Notes under the pieces: generated by a model
Databases searched by the model: none
Seen by the model: only the letters and a program-made list of their open reading frames with translations
Told to the model about the DNA's origin: nothing
Position numbers and translations under genes: made by a program
Origin: CAWDYA01 sp963806495
GTDB lineage: Bacteria > Acidobacteriota > Polarisedimenticolia > JACPZX01 > DASXTC01
Direction of reading: 5' to 3'
Length of the DNA stretch: 64,000 nucleotides
NCBI GenBank assembly: GCA_963806495.1
Contig: CAWDYA010000011.1
Coordinates: 186,001 to 250,000 of the forward strand
Shown here: one piece after another, positions 8,069-16,298 of the stretch
Numbering within the stretch: position 1 is the first letter of the stretch
How the letters are laid out: each line of letters opens with the position of its first letter

Positions 8069-10445
8069 GATCCACCTCGGGAGCCCAGCAACCGGGCGAG
8101 CAGCGCCGTGTTGCCCTCCCACGCCTCGGTCTCGTTCTCGAGAACGCGGTCGGTGAGGAAGTCGGGGTCGGCGATCACGCAGCAGTCTTCCGCCGGGGCC
8201 ATGTTTCGCGTCGATCGCTGCCTCCACGACGATGTCCCGTCCGAAACCACGGTAAAGCGCCCTGGTCCGGACGAGACCGCGCGAGCGCACCGGCCACGCG
8301 GACCGGAACTGCGGCCGCCTCAACGCACGTTCGAACGAGGCCCGATCCATGTCGGCCACGATCGGAACCGGTCCCAGCGGAAGGGTCCCGATCGACAGGC
8401 CGTAGCGGGCCAGAAGCGCTCCTACGGCGTCACGATGATCGCTGCCCGCCGCGACGAGCGCCGCCCCTCCGCTCTCGAGATGCGCGGCGAGCGAGGCGAC
8501 CTCGCGCCGCGTGAGCGGTGTCCGGGGGGCGAGGATCACCGGCAGCATCGAGGGATCGATCCGGGCCGGGAGCCGGCGCCTCACGATCAGGGGCAGATAG
8601 CCGTTCCGCTGCAGGTTCACGATGAGCCCGCCGATCGACCGTTCGTGCCAGAGGGCCGTGGCATAGGCGTTCATGTGCGCCGCGTCGACGAGCGCGACCG
8701 GGGCGCCGGGCGTGAGTCGCTGCAGGGGGGCGGGCGCGCAGCCGGCCGTCGTCGCCAGGGCGGCGGTGGCCACGGCGGCCGCGAGCCCGATCGGCGCCGC
8801 ACGCCAGCCCGCGATCCCCAGCAGACACAGCGCGATCGCCATGACTCCCGCCGCCGTCTCGACCGATCCGGCGTGCGCGCCCGCCGGACGTGCGAGGTCG
8901 TCGAACAGATCCGCGACGAACGGGTACGAGAACGGGAGGACCACGTTCTGGAACGACGACGTGTCGCCGAAGACGACCACCCGCCCGAGGCCGGGCCGGG
9001 CGATCGCCGCCACGGGGAGATCGCCGAGCCGTTCTCCGGGCGCGTAGGCGTAGTCGCCCAGGAATGCGCCGCGTCCCGTGTTGCCTCGATCACCCCGGTC
9101 GGACAGGGCGTAGCGCCCCACGAGCAGCGGCCGCGCGGGCCACCGCACATCCAGCGACGCGCCGGTGCCGATCCCCGCGTGCCCCCGGGGTGCCCCGGGG
9201 AACCAATCCAGGCAGCCGGTCCATTCGCGCACGGCCGGGTACGCGGAGTCGAACCGCGCGCGGAATCCCCCATCGGCCGGTCAGGGCGTTGGTGGCCTTC
9301 ATGGTTCCCATCAGGTCGGTGTGGTCGGTCAGCACGAGAAGCGATCCCCCGGACTCGACGAAACGGCCCAGGACGCGAAGCTCCTGCGGCGACGGCGCGA
9401 GGGTCGGAACCGGGGCCACGATGACGCTCACCCCGGTCAGGTCCGCGGCCGCCAGTGGTCCCACGTGCACCCGCAGGCGATGCCCGTCGAGGGCCAGATA
9501 GCGCCCCAGGAGGCCGAACATGCCGGCATTCGCGATTCCGTATCGATCCGGCCGCGGCACGTCGAGATCGAACGCCGGGCTCTTGAGCAGAAGGATGTCG
9601 CCCGGACGCCGCCGATCCGCCCGGTGGAGCGGGAGACACAGCGCCGCGGCGAGCAGCGCCGAGAGCGCCGTGACCGCGCCGACCCGCATCCAGGATCCCC
9701 ATGCGTCGATTCGGCGCGGCCGTCCCGCCAGGAGTGCGGCCATCGCGAGGGCAGCCACCGGCAGCCAGCCGAGCATCACCCGCGCCACGTCGGCAGGAGC
9801 CGGCGCGAGATGCTCGTGCGCCATGTTGAACAGCGCCGGCGCATCGAACGGCAGCCCGGCGCGCGCCGGCACGCCCGAGGCGCACAACACCAGCCAGAGG
9901 CCCGCGACCGCCGCGCCGCCCAGGCTGCGCCGGATCGTGCCGCTCAGCCCTCCGGGTCGGCCCGCCGCCAGGCCGATCGCCAGCAGTACCATGAGGTCGA
10001 GCCCCGAAGCGGCCGGCCCCAGATCGAGGGGATGCCCCGACGCCGCCGACGCCGCGGTCGACATCCAGGCCGAGACACCGTTGGCCGCCATCCAGCATGC
10101 GGGCAGCCGCGTCACGGCGAGACGCCAGGCGAGCGCCCCGCACACGAAGACGGAGGCGGCAACGCGAGCGGGAGAGAGTGTGAGAATCGCGATCCCCGTC
10201 ATGAGCGCAAGACGAGTCTCCACGCCCGCGACCGCGGCGACGGCGGGCAGGCCCGCCAGCGCGGGCAGCTTTGCGAGCAGACCCGGCCCCGAGGCGAGCC
10301 CCCAGGCGATCATGCCGGTCGCCAGTGCGAGAAAGGCGGGCGCGGCATCGAGCGGGCCGAGCGCCCCCGACACGGCGCAGACCGCGACGAAGACCCCGGG
10401 CAGGACGAGCCGGCAGCGCGCCGAATCGCCCGGCACTTCAGCCAC
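8065..10445 (-). CDS. membrane protein with GldG-like domains (paralogue A), two frameshifts
   Basis: A paralogue of the next gene. The start is GTG 10445 (or GTG 10436), overlapping the end of the cysteine-repeat gene. There are about eight hydrophobic segments in residues 10-310, then a GldG-like domain with SVIVAPVPTLA and FVESGGSLLVLTDHTDLMG. The frame breaks near 9270 and resumes at AVREWTGCLDWF; it breaks again near 8204 and resumes at MAPAEDCCVIADPDFL, ending at 8065. After correction it is about 793 aa. Alignment with paralogue B by eye is good on both sides of each break (DHTNLFGM with DHTDLMGT, then GIRF). The breaks therefore look like single-base indels rather than gene ends. The function is unknown. 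Confidence 0.65.
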
Positions 10446-10941
10446 GTGAGCCGGTCCGCGAGTCGCTCCCCTGCGGGGGACAGTTGATGCAGGCGCTTCC
10501 CGCACAGATCGAGCCGATGCAGGCCGAGCCGCCGCACGCGCTGCCGATGCACGCGGACCCTCCGCACCCGCTCGTGATGCAGGCCGAGCCGCCGCAGCCG
10601 CTCGTGAGGCAGGCGCTGCCGAGACACCGTGAGTTGAGGCAGGCGCTGCCGAGACAGACACTCAGATAGCATCCCGACGCGAGACAGACGCTCACCGGAT
10701 TGCCGCTCAGGGGCGTGGCGACCGGGTCCTGGTCGTAGATCGGCAGGTGGGCCACATAGACACGGTCGGGTTGCTTGTCCATGTTCTGCAGCCCCACTTC
10801 GAGACGGCGCGCGAACAGCGGGGAGAAGGCCGGCTCGTGGTCGTTGCCGGGGACAGGCGCGATGGCGTCGGCGCGCCAGACGGTGAAGGCGATCGCGATC
10901 AGCGTCGCCACGATCAGCTTGCGACTTCGGCTCAGCGGCAT
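10438..10941 (-). CDS. secreted protein with a C-x4-C pentapeptide cysteine repeat
   Basis: A 167-aa product that I do not recognise. It starts at ATG 10941 behind GAGGGAG. Residues 1-26 form a signal peptide (charged SRSRK, then a hydrophobic core, cut near ADA). Residues 30-80 are an ordinary linker. From Cys86 to Cys151 there are fourteen cysteines, each exactly five residues apart, plus Cys154. The repeat is of the type S-[A/G/R]-C-[L/I/G]-[G/T/N], for example CLGSA and CGGSA. The period resembles pentapeptide-repeat beta-helices with Ser and Cys on the inner positions. Metal binding, disulfide ladders or a modified peptide are alternatives. It is the first gene of the operon with the ABC and GldG-like genes, and its end overlaps the next start. 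Confidence 0.75.
   Translation of the reverse strand: MPLSRSRKLIVATLIAIAFTVWRADAIAPVPGNDHEPAFSPLFARRLEVGLQNMDKQPDRVYVAHLPIYDQDPVATPLSGNPVSVCLASGCYLSVCLGSACLNSRCLGSACLTSGCGGSACITSGCGGSACIGSACGGSACIGSICAGSACINCPPQGSDSRTGSRG
10480..10686 (-). repeat. 15-bp-period coding repeat (cysteine repeat)
   Basis: Tandem 15-base units that encode the C-x4 repeat, thirteen steps from Cys86 to Cys151 plus a trailing Cys. Adjacent pairs are often more alike than neighbours (an alternating CITSG-CGGSA type), which suggests growth by 30-base duplication. Such a tract can expand or contract by slippage. Confidence 0.8.
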
Positions 10942-11082
10942 GCTCGACTCCCTCGGCGCATCCTGTCGGGGTTTCGGTGGGAGCCTTACAAGCCGCGTGC
11001 CACAGCGCGGCCGGGGGGAGAGGTCGATCCGCGTGTGCCGGAATGGAACAGGGCGATCGAACGCGTGTCCGCCGGCGGACGC

Positions 11083-11685
11083 CTACAAGTAGGCGGCCAC
11101 ACGGCCGGGCAGGTCGGGTGCGGTCATCAGATCGCCCATGACGGCCACCGATGCGGCGCCCGCCTCGAGCGCCTCGCGCGCCCGCTCCGGGTCGAACCCG
11201 CCGATCACGACCAGGGGGAGCGTCATGCCCGCCGCCGCGGCCCGGACCGCCTCGATCCCCAGCGGCGGCCGCCGCCGTGAGGCGTGCCCCGTGTCGAAGA
11301 TCGGGCCGAGAGCGATATAGTCGACCGGAAGCGCGCAGGCGGCGATCGCCTCCTCCACGCTGTGCGTCGAGCAGCCGATCAGCGCCCCTTCCCCCAGGAT
11401 CCGGCGCGCATCGCGGGCCGGCAGGTCGTCAGCGCCGACGTGGACGCCGTCGGCGGCCGCGAGCGCAGCCACGTCGGCGCGGTCGTTCACGATCAGCCGG
11501 GTGCCATGCCGGTGTGCGGCCTCGGCGGACAGCCGTGCGTCGCCGAGCAGCTCCGCGTCGGGCATCGATTTCTCGCGCATCTGGACGAGACGCGCCCCGC
11601 CGGCGCAAAGCAGCTCCACCAGCTCCGCGTGGCTGCGACCGCCCGCCAGGCCCCGGTCGGTGATCGCATACAGACGAGGCAGCAC
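11083..11685 (-). CDS. thiE: thiamine-phosphate synthase
   Basis: Joins hydroxymethylpyrimidine diphosphate and thiazole phosphate to give thiamine phosphate. The 200-aa TIM barrel starts MLPRLYAITDRGL. Family motifs are VQMREKSM near residue 35, LIVNDRADVA near 64, GVHVGADDLP, IGCSTHS, DYIALGPIFDT and VVIGGF. The start is GTG at 11685, sharing one base with the accC stop (TAGTG), so it is translationally coupled to accC. No other thi gene lies nearby. Confidence 0.93.
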   Translation of the reverse strand: MLPRLYAITDRGLAGGRSHAELVELLCAGGARLVQMREKSMPDAELLGDARLSAEAAHRHGTRLIVNDRADVAALAAADGVHVGADDLPARDARRILGEGALIGCSTHSVEEAIAACALPVDYIALGPIFDTGHASRRRPPLGIEAVRAAAAGMTLPLVVIGGFDPERAREALEAGAASVAVMGDLMTAPDLPGRVAAYL

Positions 11686-13028
11686 TACGGCACGTAGCGG
11701 TCGAGGAACCGTGTCGAGAAGTCACCCTTCTGGAAGTCGGGGTCGTTCATGATCTTGAGCTGGAGCGGGATGGTCGTCTTGATCCCCTCGACCACCATGA
11801 CCTCGAGGGACCGGCGCATCCGGGAAATGGCCTCGTCCCGGTTGTTTCCGAAGGTGATCAGTTTGGCGACCATCGAATCATAGTAGGGCGAGATCCGGCA
11901 GTCGGAGTGCGCCGCCGTGTCGACCCGCACGCCCGGACCGCCCGGCGGATGATACGACGTGATGAGACCCGGCGACGGCACGAAGGTGACCGGATCCTCC
12001 GCATTGATGCGGCACTCGATGGAATGCCCGCGAAAGGAGATCTGATCCTGCGTGAAGGAGAGCGGGTTGCCCGCGGCCACGCATGATCTGCTCCTTGATC
12101 GAATCGATGCCGGTCACCATCTCGGTGACCGGGTGCTCGACCTGGATCCGGGTATTCATCTCGATGAAGTAGAAGTGTCCGTCCTGGTAGAGGAACTCCA
12201 CGGTCCCCGCATTCTCGTACTGTACCGACGCGGCGGCTGCGATCGCGGTCTGGCGCCATCTTCTCACGCAGCTTGGGCGTGAGGGCGGTGGACGGCGACT
12301 CCTCGACCAGCTTCTGGTGCTTGCCGCTGGATGGAGCACTCGCGCTCGCCGAGGTGAACGATGCTGCCCTTCGAGTCGCCGAGTGATCTGGAACTCGATG
12401 TGACGTGGGGCGGTCATGTACTTCTCGATGTAGACGTCGGGCACCCCGAAGGCGGCTCGCGCCTCGCGCGGGCGCGACGGGGAACACCCGCCGCAGCTCC
12501 ATCCTCGTCGTTGGCGATGCGCATGCCGCGGCCTCCCCCGCCGGCCGAGGCCTTGACGATCACCGGGTAGCCGATCTCCCTGCCCAGACCGGCGGCCTCC
12601 GTCTCGTCGGCCACCGCCCCCTCGCTGCCCGGCAGGATCGGCACGCCCGCCCTCGGAGACCGTCTCGCGCGCCTTGGATTTGGTCCCCATCAGGGTCAGC
12701 ACGTTCGGCTTCGGCCCGATGAACGTGATCTTGCAGGCCTTGCAGACCTCGGCGAAAGGCGCCGACTCCGCCAGGAAGCCGTAGCCCGGGTGGATCGCCT
12801 CGGCGTCCGTGATCTCCGCCGCGGCGATCACGGCACCGATGTTCAGATAGGACTCACTCGCTCCGGGCGGGGCCGATGCAGACGTCCTCGTCGGCGAAAT
12901 GCACGTGCAGCGAGTCCTTGTCGGCCTCCGAATAGCACCGCGACCGTCTTGATGCCCAGCTCGCGGCACGCCCAGATGATACGCAGGGCGATCTCGCCTC
13001 GGTTGGCAATGAGGATCTTCTTGAACAT
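11685..13028 (-). CDS. accC: biotin carboxylase subunit of acetyl-CoA carboxylase, heavily frameshifted
   Basis: ATP-dependent carboxylation of biotin on AccB, first step of fatty-acid synthesis. It starts MFKKILIANRGEIALRI at 13028 and ends KGDFSTRFLDRYVP at 11685. Pieces in all three frames together spell a full AccC: SYLNIGAVIAAAEIT, IHPGYGFLAESA, YPVIVKASAGGGGRGM, HQKLVEESPS, FIEMNTRIQVEHPVTE, GHSIECRINAEDP. I place breaks near 12935, 12862, 12650, 12500, 12470, 12387, 12335, 12252 and 12078. The last 390 bases are clean. Nine indels in 0.9 kb of a gene with an intact accB partner most likely reflect a poor-quality consensus patch. A true pseudogene would require another accC elsewhere. 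Confidence 0.85.
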
Positions 13029-13053
13029 GGTCCTGGTGTCCGGGATTCTCGAA

Positions 13054-13539
13054 TCAGGAGGCGGCCGGCCTGATCCGGAAGAGCACTTCGCCGTACTCGA
13101 CCGGCTGGCCGTTGCTCACGGGGATCTCGATGATCTCCCCCGCGACCTCCGACTCGATCTCGTTCATGAGCTTCATCGCCTCGATGATGCAGAGCACCTG
13201 CCCCTTCTTGACGATGTCGCCCACCTGGACGAACGGTGGGGCGCTGGGGTTCGAGGCCCGGTAGAAGGTCCCGACCATCGGGGAGGTCACCTGGTAGATG
13301 TCACCCGCCTGAGCGGCCGACGACGATTGTGGCTGAGCCGCTGCGGCGGGCACGGCCACTGTCGGGCCGGCCGCGATCACCGGCGGGTGCGGGCCGCTGT
13401 TCTCGTTGCCGGCGGTCGGCACGGCGCGTGCGATGTCCTTGACGAGCTTGAGCTTGAAGTTCTCCCTCTCGAGCTCGAACTCGACGAAGTTGGACTGGGA
13501 GATGAACTCCATCAGCTCCTTGAGATCCTTGTTGTTCAC
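13054..13539 (-). CDS. accB: biotin carboxyl carrier protein
   Basis: A 161-aa carrier subunit of acetyl-CoA carboxylase. Residues 1-35 form the N-terminal helical part (MNNKDLKELMEFI). Residues 40-80 form an Ala/Pro-rich flexible linker. The biotinyl domain runs from about 82 with VTSPMVGTFY, and the biotin attachment site is EAMKLMNEIE with the modified lysine in AMKLM. It lies 25 bases upstream of accC and 4 bases after pepP, all in the same direction. Confidence 0.97.
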   Translation of the reverse strand: MNNKDLKELMEFISQSNFVEFELERENFKLKLVKDIARAVPTAGNENSGPHPPVIAAGPTVAVPAAAAQPQSSSAAQAGDIYQVTSPMVGTFYRASNPSAPPFVQVGDIVKKGQVLCIIEAMKLMNEIESEVAGEIIEIPVSNGQPVEYGEVLFRIRPAAS

Positions 13540-13543
13540 GTCA

Positions 13544-14647
13544 TCACTCCAGAGACCAGGTATCCTTGGCGATCGTCGTGATCGGCTCGCAGCCGCCGGC
13601 TCTCACGATCACCATGTCCTCGATACGCACACCGGTTTCCCCGGGGATGTAGATTCCGGGCTCCACGGTGACGACCATCCCCTCTTCCAGGACCTCGGTC
13701 GACCGCGGCCCCAGCCGCGGCGCCTCGTGGACCTCGAGCCCCACGCCGTGGCCGGTGCCATGTCCGAACCTGTCACCGAACCCGGCCGACGCGATCGTCT
13801 CGCGCGCGGCCCCGTCCACCTCACGCGCGATGGCGCCGACGGCGACCGCCGCGATCGCGGCCTCCTGGGCGCACAGGACCGTCTCGTGGATCCGGCGAGC
13901 GCGCGCGTCCGGCGTTCCGGTGTAAAGCGTCCGCGTCAGGTCGCTATGATACCCCTTATACCGGGCACCGATGTCAAAAACGATGAATTCGCCCGCCCCG
14001 AGCGCTCTTTCGGACGCCCGCCCATGCGGGAGCGCGGCCCGCGGGCCGCTCGCGACGATCAGATCGAACGCGACGGCCTCGGCGCCCGCCCGCTTCATCC
14101 TCATCTCGATCTCCAGCGCGAGATCGCGCTCGACGGCACCCGGGACCACGAGCGGAAGGATCGCCTCGAAGCTGCTCGAAGCGATGGCGGCCGCGGTGCG
14201 GATCCGGTCCAGCTCCGCAGGCTCCTTGCAGCGCCGCAGGCGTTCGATCAGTCCCGCGGCGGGCACCAGTCGAGCGCGCGGGTCCGCGGCCGCGCCCATC
14301 CTCTCCCACAGCTCGTACGTCACGGAGCCCGGCTCGAAACCGATACGGAGCGGGCCGGCGAGCCCGGCGGCGGCGAGCGCGGGAGGGCCGCTGCCGATCT
14401 CGACATCGCACCCCGTCGTCTCCCCGGCCGCCTGTTCGGCGTAGCGCGAGTCGGTCGCCAGGACCAGCCGATCGATGGCGAGCAGGAGCGCGCCCGAAGA
14501 CCCGGTGAAACCGGACAGATAGCGGACGTTTTCCGGGCAGCTCACCACCAGTGCATCGAGACGCGTCTCGTCGAGGAGCCGGCGCGCACGTTCCACTCTG
14601 TCAGCGGTGTTTCTGGCGACCACGCCGGCGGGCGGGGACTCAGACAC
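13544..14647 (-). CDS. pepP: Xaa-Pro aminopeptidase-type M24 peptidase
   Basis: A 367-aa pita-bread metallopeptidase that removes N-terminal residues preceding proline. The creatinase N-domain covers residues about 15-135 (VRYLSGFTGSSGALLL). The M24 domain has metal ligands in FDIGARYKGYHSDLTRTL, GHGTGHGVGLEVHEAP, VVTVEPGIYIPGETGVRIED and the Asp/Glu positions expected for two metals. The start is GTG 14647 (VSESPPAG). It is directly followed by accB, an order seen in several bacterial lineages. Confidence 0.88.
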   Translation of the reverse strand: MSESPPAGVVARNTADRVERARRLLDETRLDALVVSCPENVRYLSGFTGSSGALLLAIDRLVLATDSRYAEQAAGETTGCDVEIGSGPPALAAAGLAGPLRIGFEPGSVTYELWERMGAAADPRARLVPAAGLIERLRRCKEPAELDRIRTAAAIASSSFEAILPLVVPGAVERDLALEIEMRMKRAGAEAVAFDLIVASGPRAALPHGRASERALGAGEFIVFDIGARYKGYHSDLTRTLYTGTPDARARRIHETVLCAQEAAIAAVAVGAIAREVDGAARETIASAGFGDRFGHGTGHGVGLEVHEAPRLGPRSTEVLEEGMVVTVEPGIYIPGETGVRIEDMVIVRAGGCEPITTIAKDTWSLE

Positions 14648-14688
14648 GCGGGCTGTCCCCGGACCGCTCGGTCGGCCGCGTATGGGAA

Positions 14689-15552
14689 TCAGGCACGTGG
14701 CTCTCCCTGGATGGCGCGCAGCCATCCGGACAGGGCGTCGACCTTGCGCTTGCGCGCCGCGGCGAGCGGATCCGGCGGCTTTGGAAGCGACGCCTCGATC
14801 TCGGCGAGACGCGCTGCCGCTTCCTTGTTGGACGGATCTCCCTGCAGGATCTCCCGGTACACATCGATTGCCTGGTCGGTGAGCCCCTGCTGCAGATAGA
14901 TCTCGGCGAGCGTCGGCGTGGCCAGCGCTCCGGACTCCCGGCCCGGCTCGAGCTCCGGCGCCGGTTCCACCCCGGTTCCGCGCTCCGGCGCGGGCGCGGG
15001 CTCCGCTTCGGGCCCGGCGACGAGACTCCACCTCCACCTCGACGGCCTCCGAGGACTGTACCACCGGAGGAGGCTCGGGCCGTGGAGCGGCCTGCGGCGG
15101 CTCCATCTCCGCGGGATCCGCTCCGCCGGGGCACCCGCATCCTCCAGCTCCCGGATCCTGCGCCGCGTCTCGGCGTCGGCGGGATTGAAGGCGAGCAGGG
15201 CGCGGTACCTGTCGAGGGCCCCTTCGCGGTCTCCCTGCTCGAGGCTGATCTCGGCCAGAACGCGCCGTGCGACCAGGTTGTCCGGCGCGGCGTCCAGTAC
15301 CTCCTGCATCGCCTGTCTCGCGTCGTCGAGGGTGCCCATGTCGAACTGGATCCGGCCCAGCATGACGCGCGCGCTCAGCCAGCCCGGGTGCTTCTCGAGG
15401 CCGCGCGCGCAGACTCCCGCGGCCTTCTCGAGCTGCCCGGCATCGTGATAGGCGCGGGCAAGGTCGAGGAAGACGCGCGAGGAAGGCTCAGCGGCGAGCC
15501 GGCGCTCGAGCTCGGCGATCCTCTCGTCCGATGGGGAATTCTCGTCTGGCAT
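14689..15552 (-). CDS. TPR-repeat protein, linker probably misread
   Basis: A cytosolic tetratricopeptide protein of about 287 aa starting MPDENSPSDERIAEL. Residues 20-140 contain about three TPRs (VFLDLARAYHDAGQLEKAA, then WLSARVMLGRIQFDMG). A linker follows, and a final TPR is at 220-255 (TLAEIYLQQGLTDQAIDVY). Between about 15112 and 15022 the frame gives an odd Trp/Arg-rich stretch. The other frame there gives an acidic Pro/Glu linker (MEPPQAAPRPEPPP) typical of such proteins, so two compensating indels are likely. The partner is unknown. It lies upstream of pepP. Confidence 0.7.
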   Translation of the reverse strand: MPDENSPSDERIAELERRLAAEPSSRVFLDLARAYHDAGQLEKAAGVCARGLEKHPGWLSARVMLGRIQFDMGTLDDARQAMQEVLDAAPDNLVARRVLAEISLEQGDREGALDRYRALLAFNPADAETRRRIRELEDAGAPAERIPRRWSRRRPLHGPSLLRWYSPRRPSRWRWSLVAGPEAEPAPAPERGTGVEPAPELEPGRESGALATPTLAEIYLQQGLTDQAIDVYREILQGDPSNKEAAARLAEIEASLPKPPDPLAAARKRKVDALSGWLRAIQGEPRA

Positions 15553-15682
15553 CCGCTACCGGAGGCTGTCGCGCCCGTACGTCACGGTCGGGCCGCTGCA
15601 GGAGGAGAGTTTCAGACGCCCGTTTCTCGTCCAGAGCCGGCATATTATCCGCGTGGCCCGGACAATTCAAGGCAGGAACAGG

Positions 15683-15714
15683 AAGCCCCTGCCGGGCCGG
15701 GCCGGCAGGGGCTT
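15683..15714 (-). terminator. intrinsic terminator of the pilMNOPQ-lipoprotein operon
   Basis: A 13-bp perfect stem, AAGCCCCTGCCGG paired with CCGGCAGGGGCTT, around a 6-base loop. On the minus strand it is followed by a moderately T-rich stretch (CCTGTTCCTG). It lies 28 bases after the lipoprotein stop, so it should end the pil transcript. Confidence 0.6.
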
Positions 15715-15741
15715 CGCTGGAGGGATGACCGTTTCCACCCG

Positions 15742-16284
15742 TCAGGGCGTATCGACGTAGGAGACTCCCACCACGGCGACGGTGCTGAGGATCGGCTCGC
15801 CGCTGAGGTCCTGCCCGTTGAAGGTGATCTGGCAGGTATCCTGTCCGATAGTGAGCAGCGAGGCAGAGTTCGCTTGCTTGTACGGCCCCGAGGCGAGCAG
15901 CACCGAGATCGTCGCGGACGAATCGGCCTGGATCGTCAGGCTGACCGGAGACGTGCTCGAGGGAAGGCTCCCCTGGGCGCACAACAGCTCGACGTTGGTA
16001 ATCAGGATGTCCCCGAAGATGCCACTGGGGGTCTGCGTTCTGTTGAGATTCCTCACGTTCACCTCGACCGTGTCGTCGGCCGGCGGCGTCGGCGGAAGCA
16101 CGCCGTTGGGATCCATGTCCGGCGAGACATCGGCCTGGATCGACGCCGGCGAGACCGAGTCGATCACGAGGAGCGAATCCGACTTGCTCGGATCGTCCAC
16201 GTTGGTACCGTTGCATCCCCAGAAGGTCGCCAGGACCGCCACGGCCCCCAGGGAGCAGATGAGCGACTTGCGAGCCCGAGCCAT
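15742..16284 (-). CDS. secreted lipoprotein at the end of the pil operon
   Basis: A 180-aa product, family not recognised. The start is ATG 16284 (MARARKSL) with GAGGAGGG eight bases upstream; an upstream in-frame ATG gives a poorer signal. The lipobox is ATFWGC at about residues 20-25, so the mature N-terminus is a lipidated Cys. The mature part is Ser/Thr-rich and predicted beta, with one Cys pair (LLCAQG and DTCQITF) and resemblance to an immunoglobulin-like fold. It follows pilQ by 14 bases and precedes the terminator. A role near the secretin, for example as pilotin or minor envelope factor, is possible by position only. Confidence 0.75.
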   Translation of the reverse strand: MARARKSLICSLGAVAVLATFWGCNGTNVDDPSKSDSLLVIDSVSPASIQADVSPDMDPNGVLPPTPPADDTVEVNVRNLNRTQTPSGIFGDILITNVELLCAQGSLPSSTSPVSLTIQADSSATISVLLASGPYKQANSASLLTIGQDTCQITFNGQDLSGEPILSTVAVVGVSYVDTP

Positions 16285-16298
16285 CAGCGCATCCCTCC

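Noticed and set aside
10480..10686. CRISPR-like array in the cysteine-repeat gene
   Set aside because: The period is 15 bases in frame with no unique spacers; it is a coding repeat.
11067..11080. Perfect palindrome GTCCGCCGGCGGAC after thiE as terminator or operator
   Set aside because: It has no loop and no T-run, and lies within or next to the end of thiE; short GC palindromes are expected by chance here.
11878..12969. 363-codon frame in the accC region as a separate gene
   Set aside because: It contains true AccC pieces separated by out-of-frame text, so it is a mosaic of frames of one gene.
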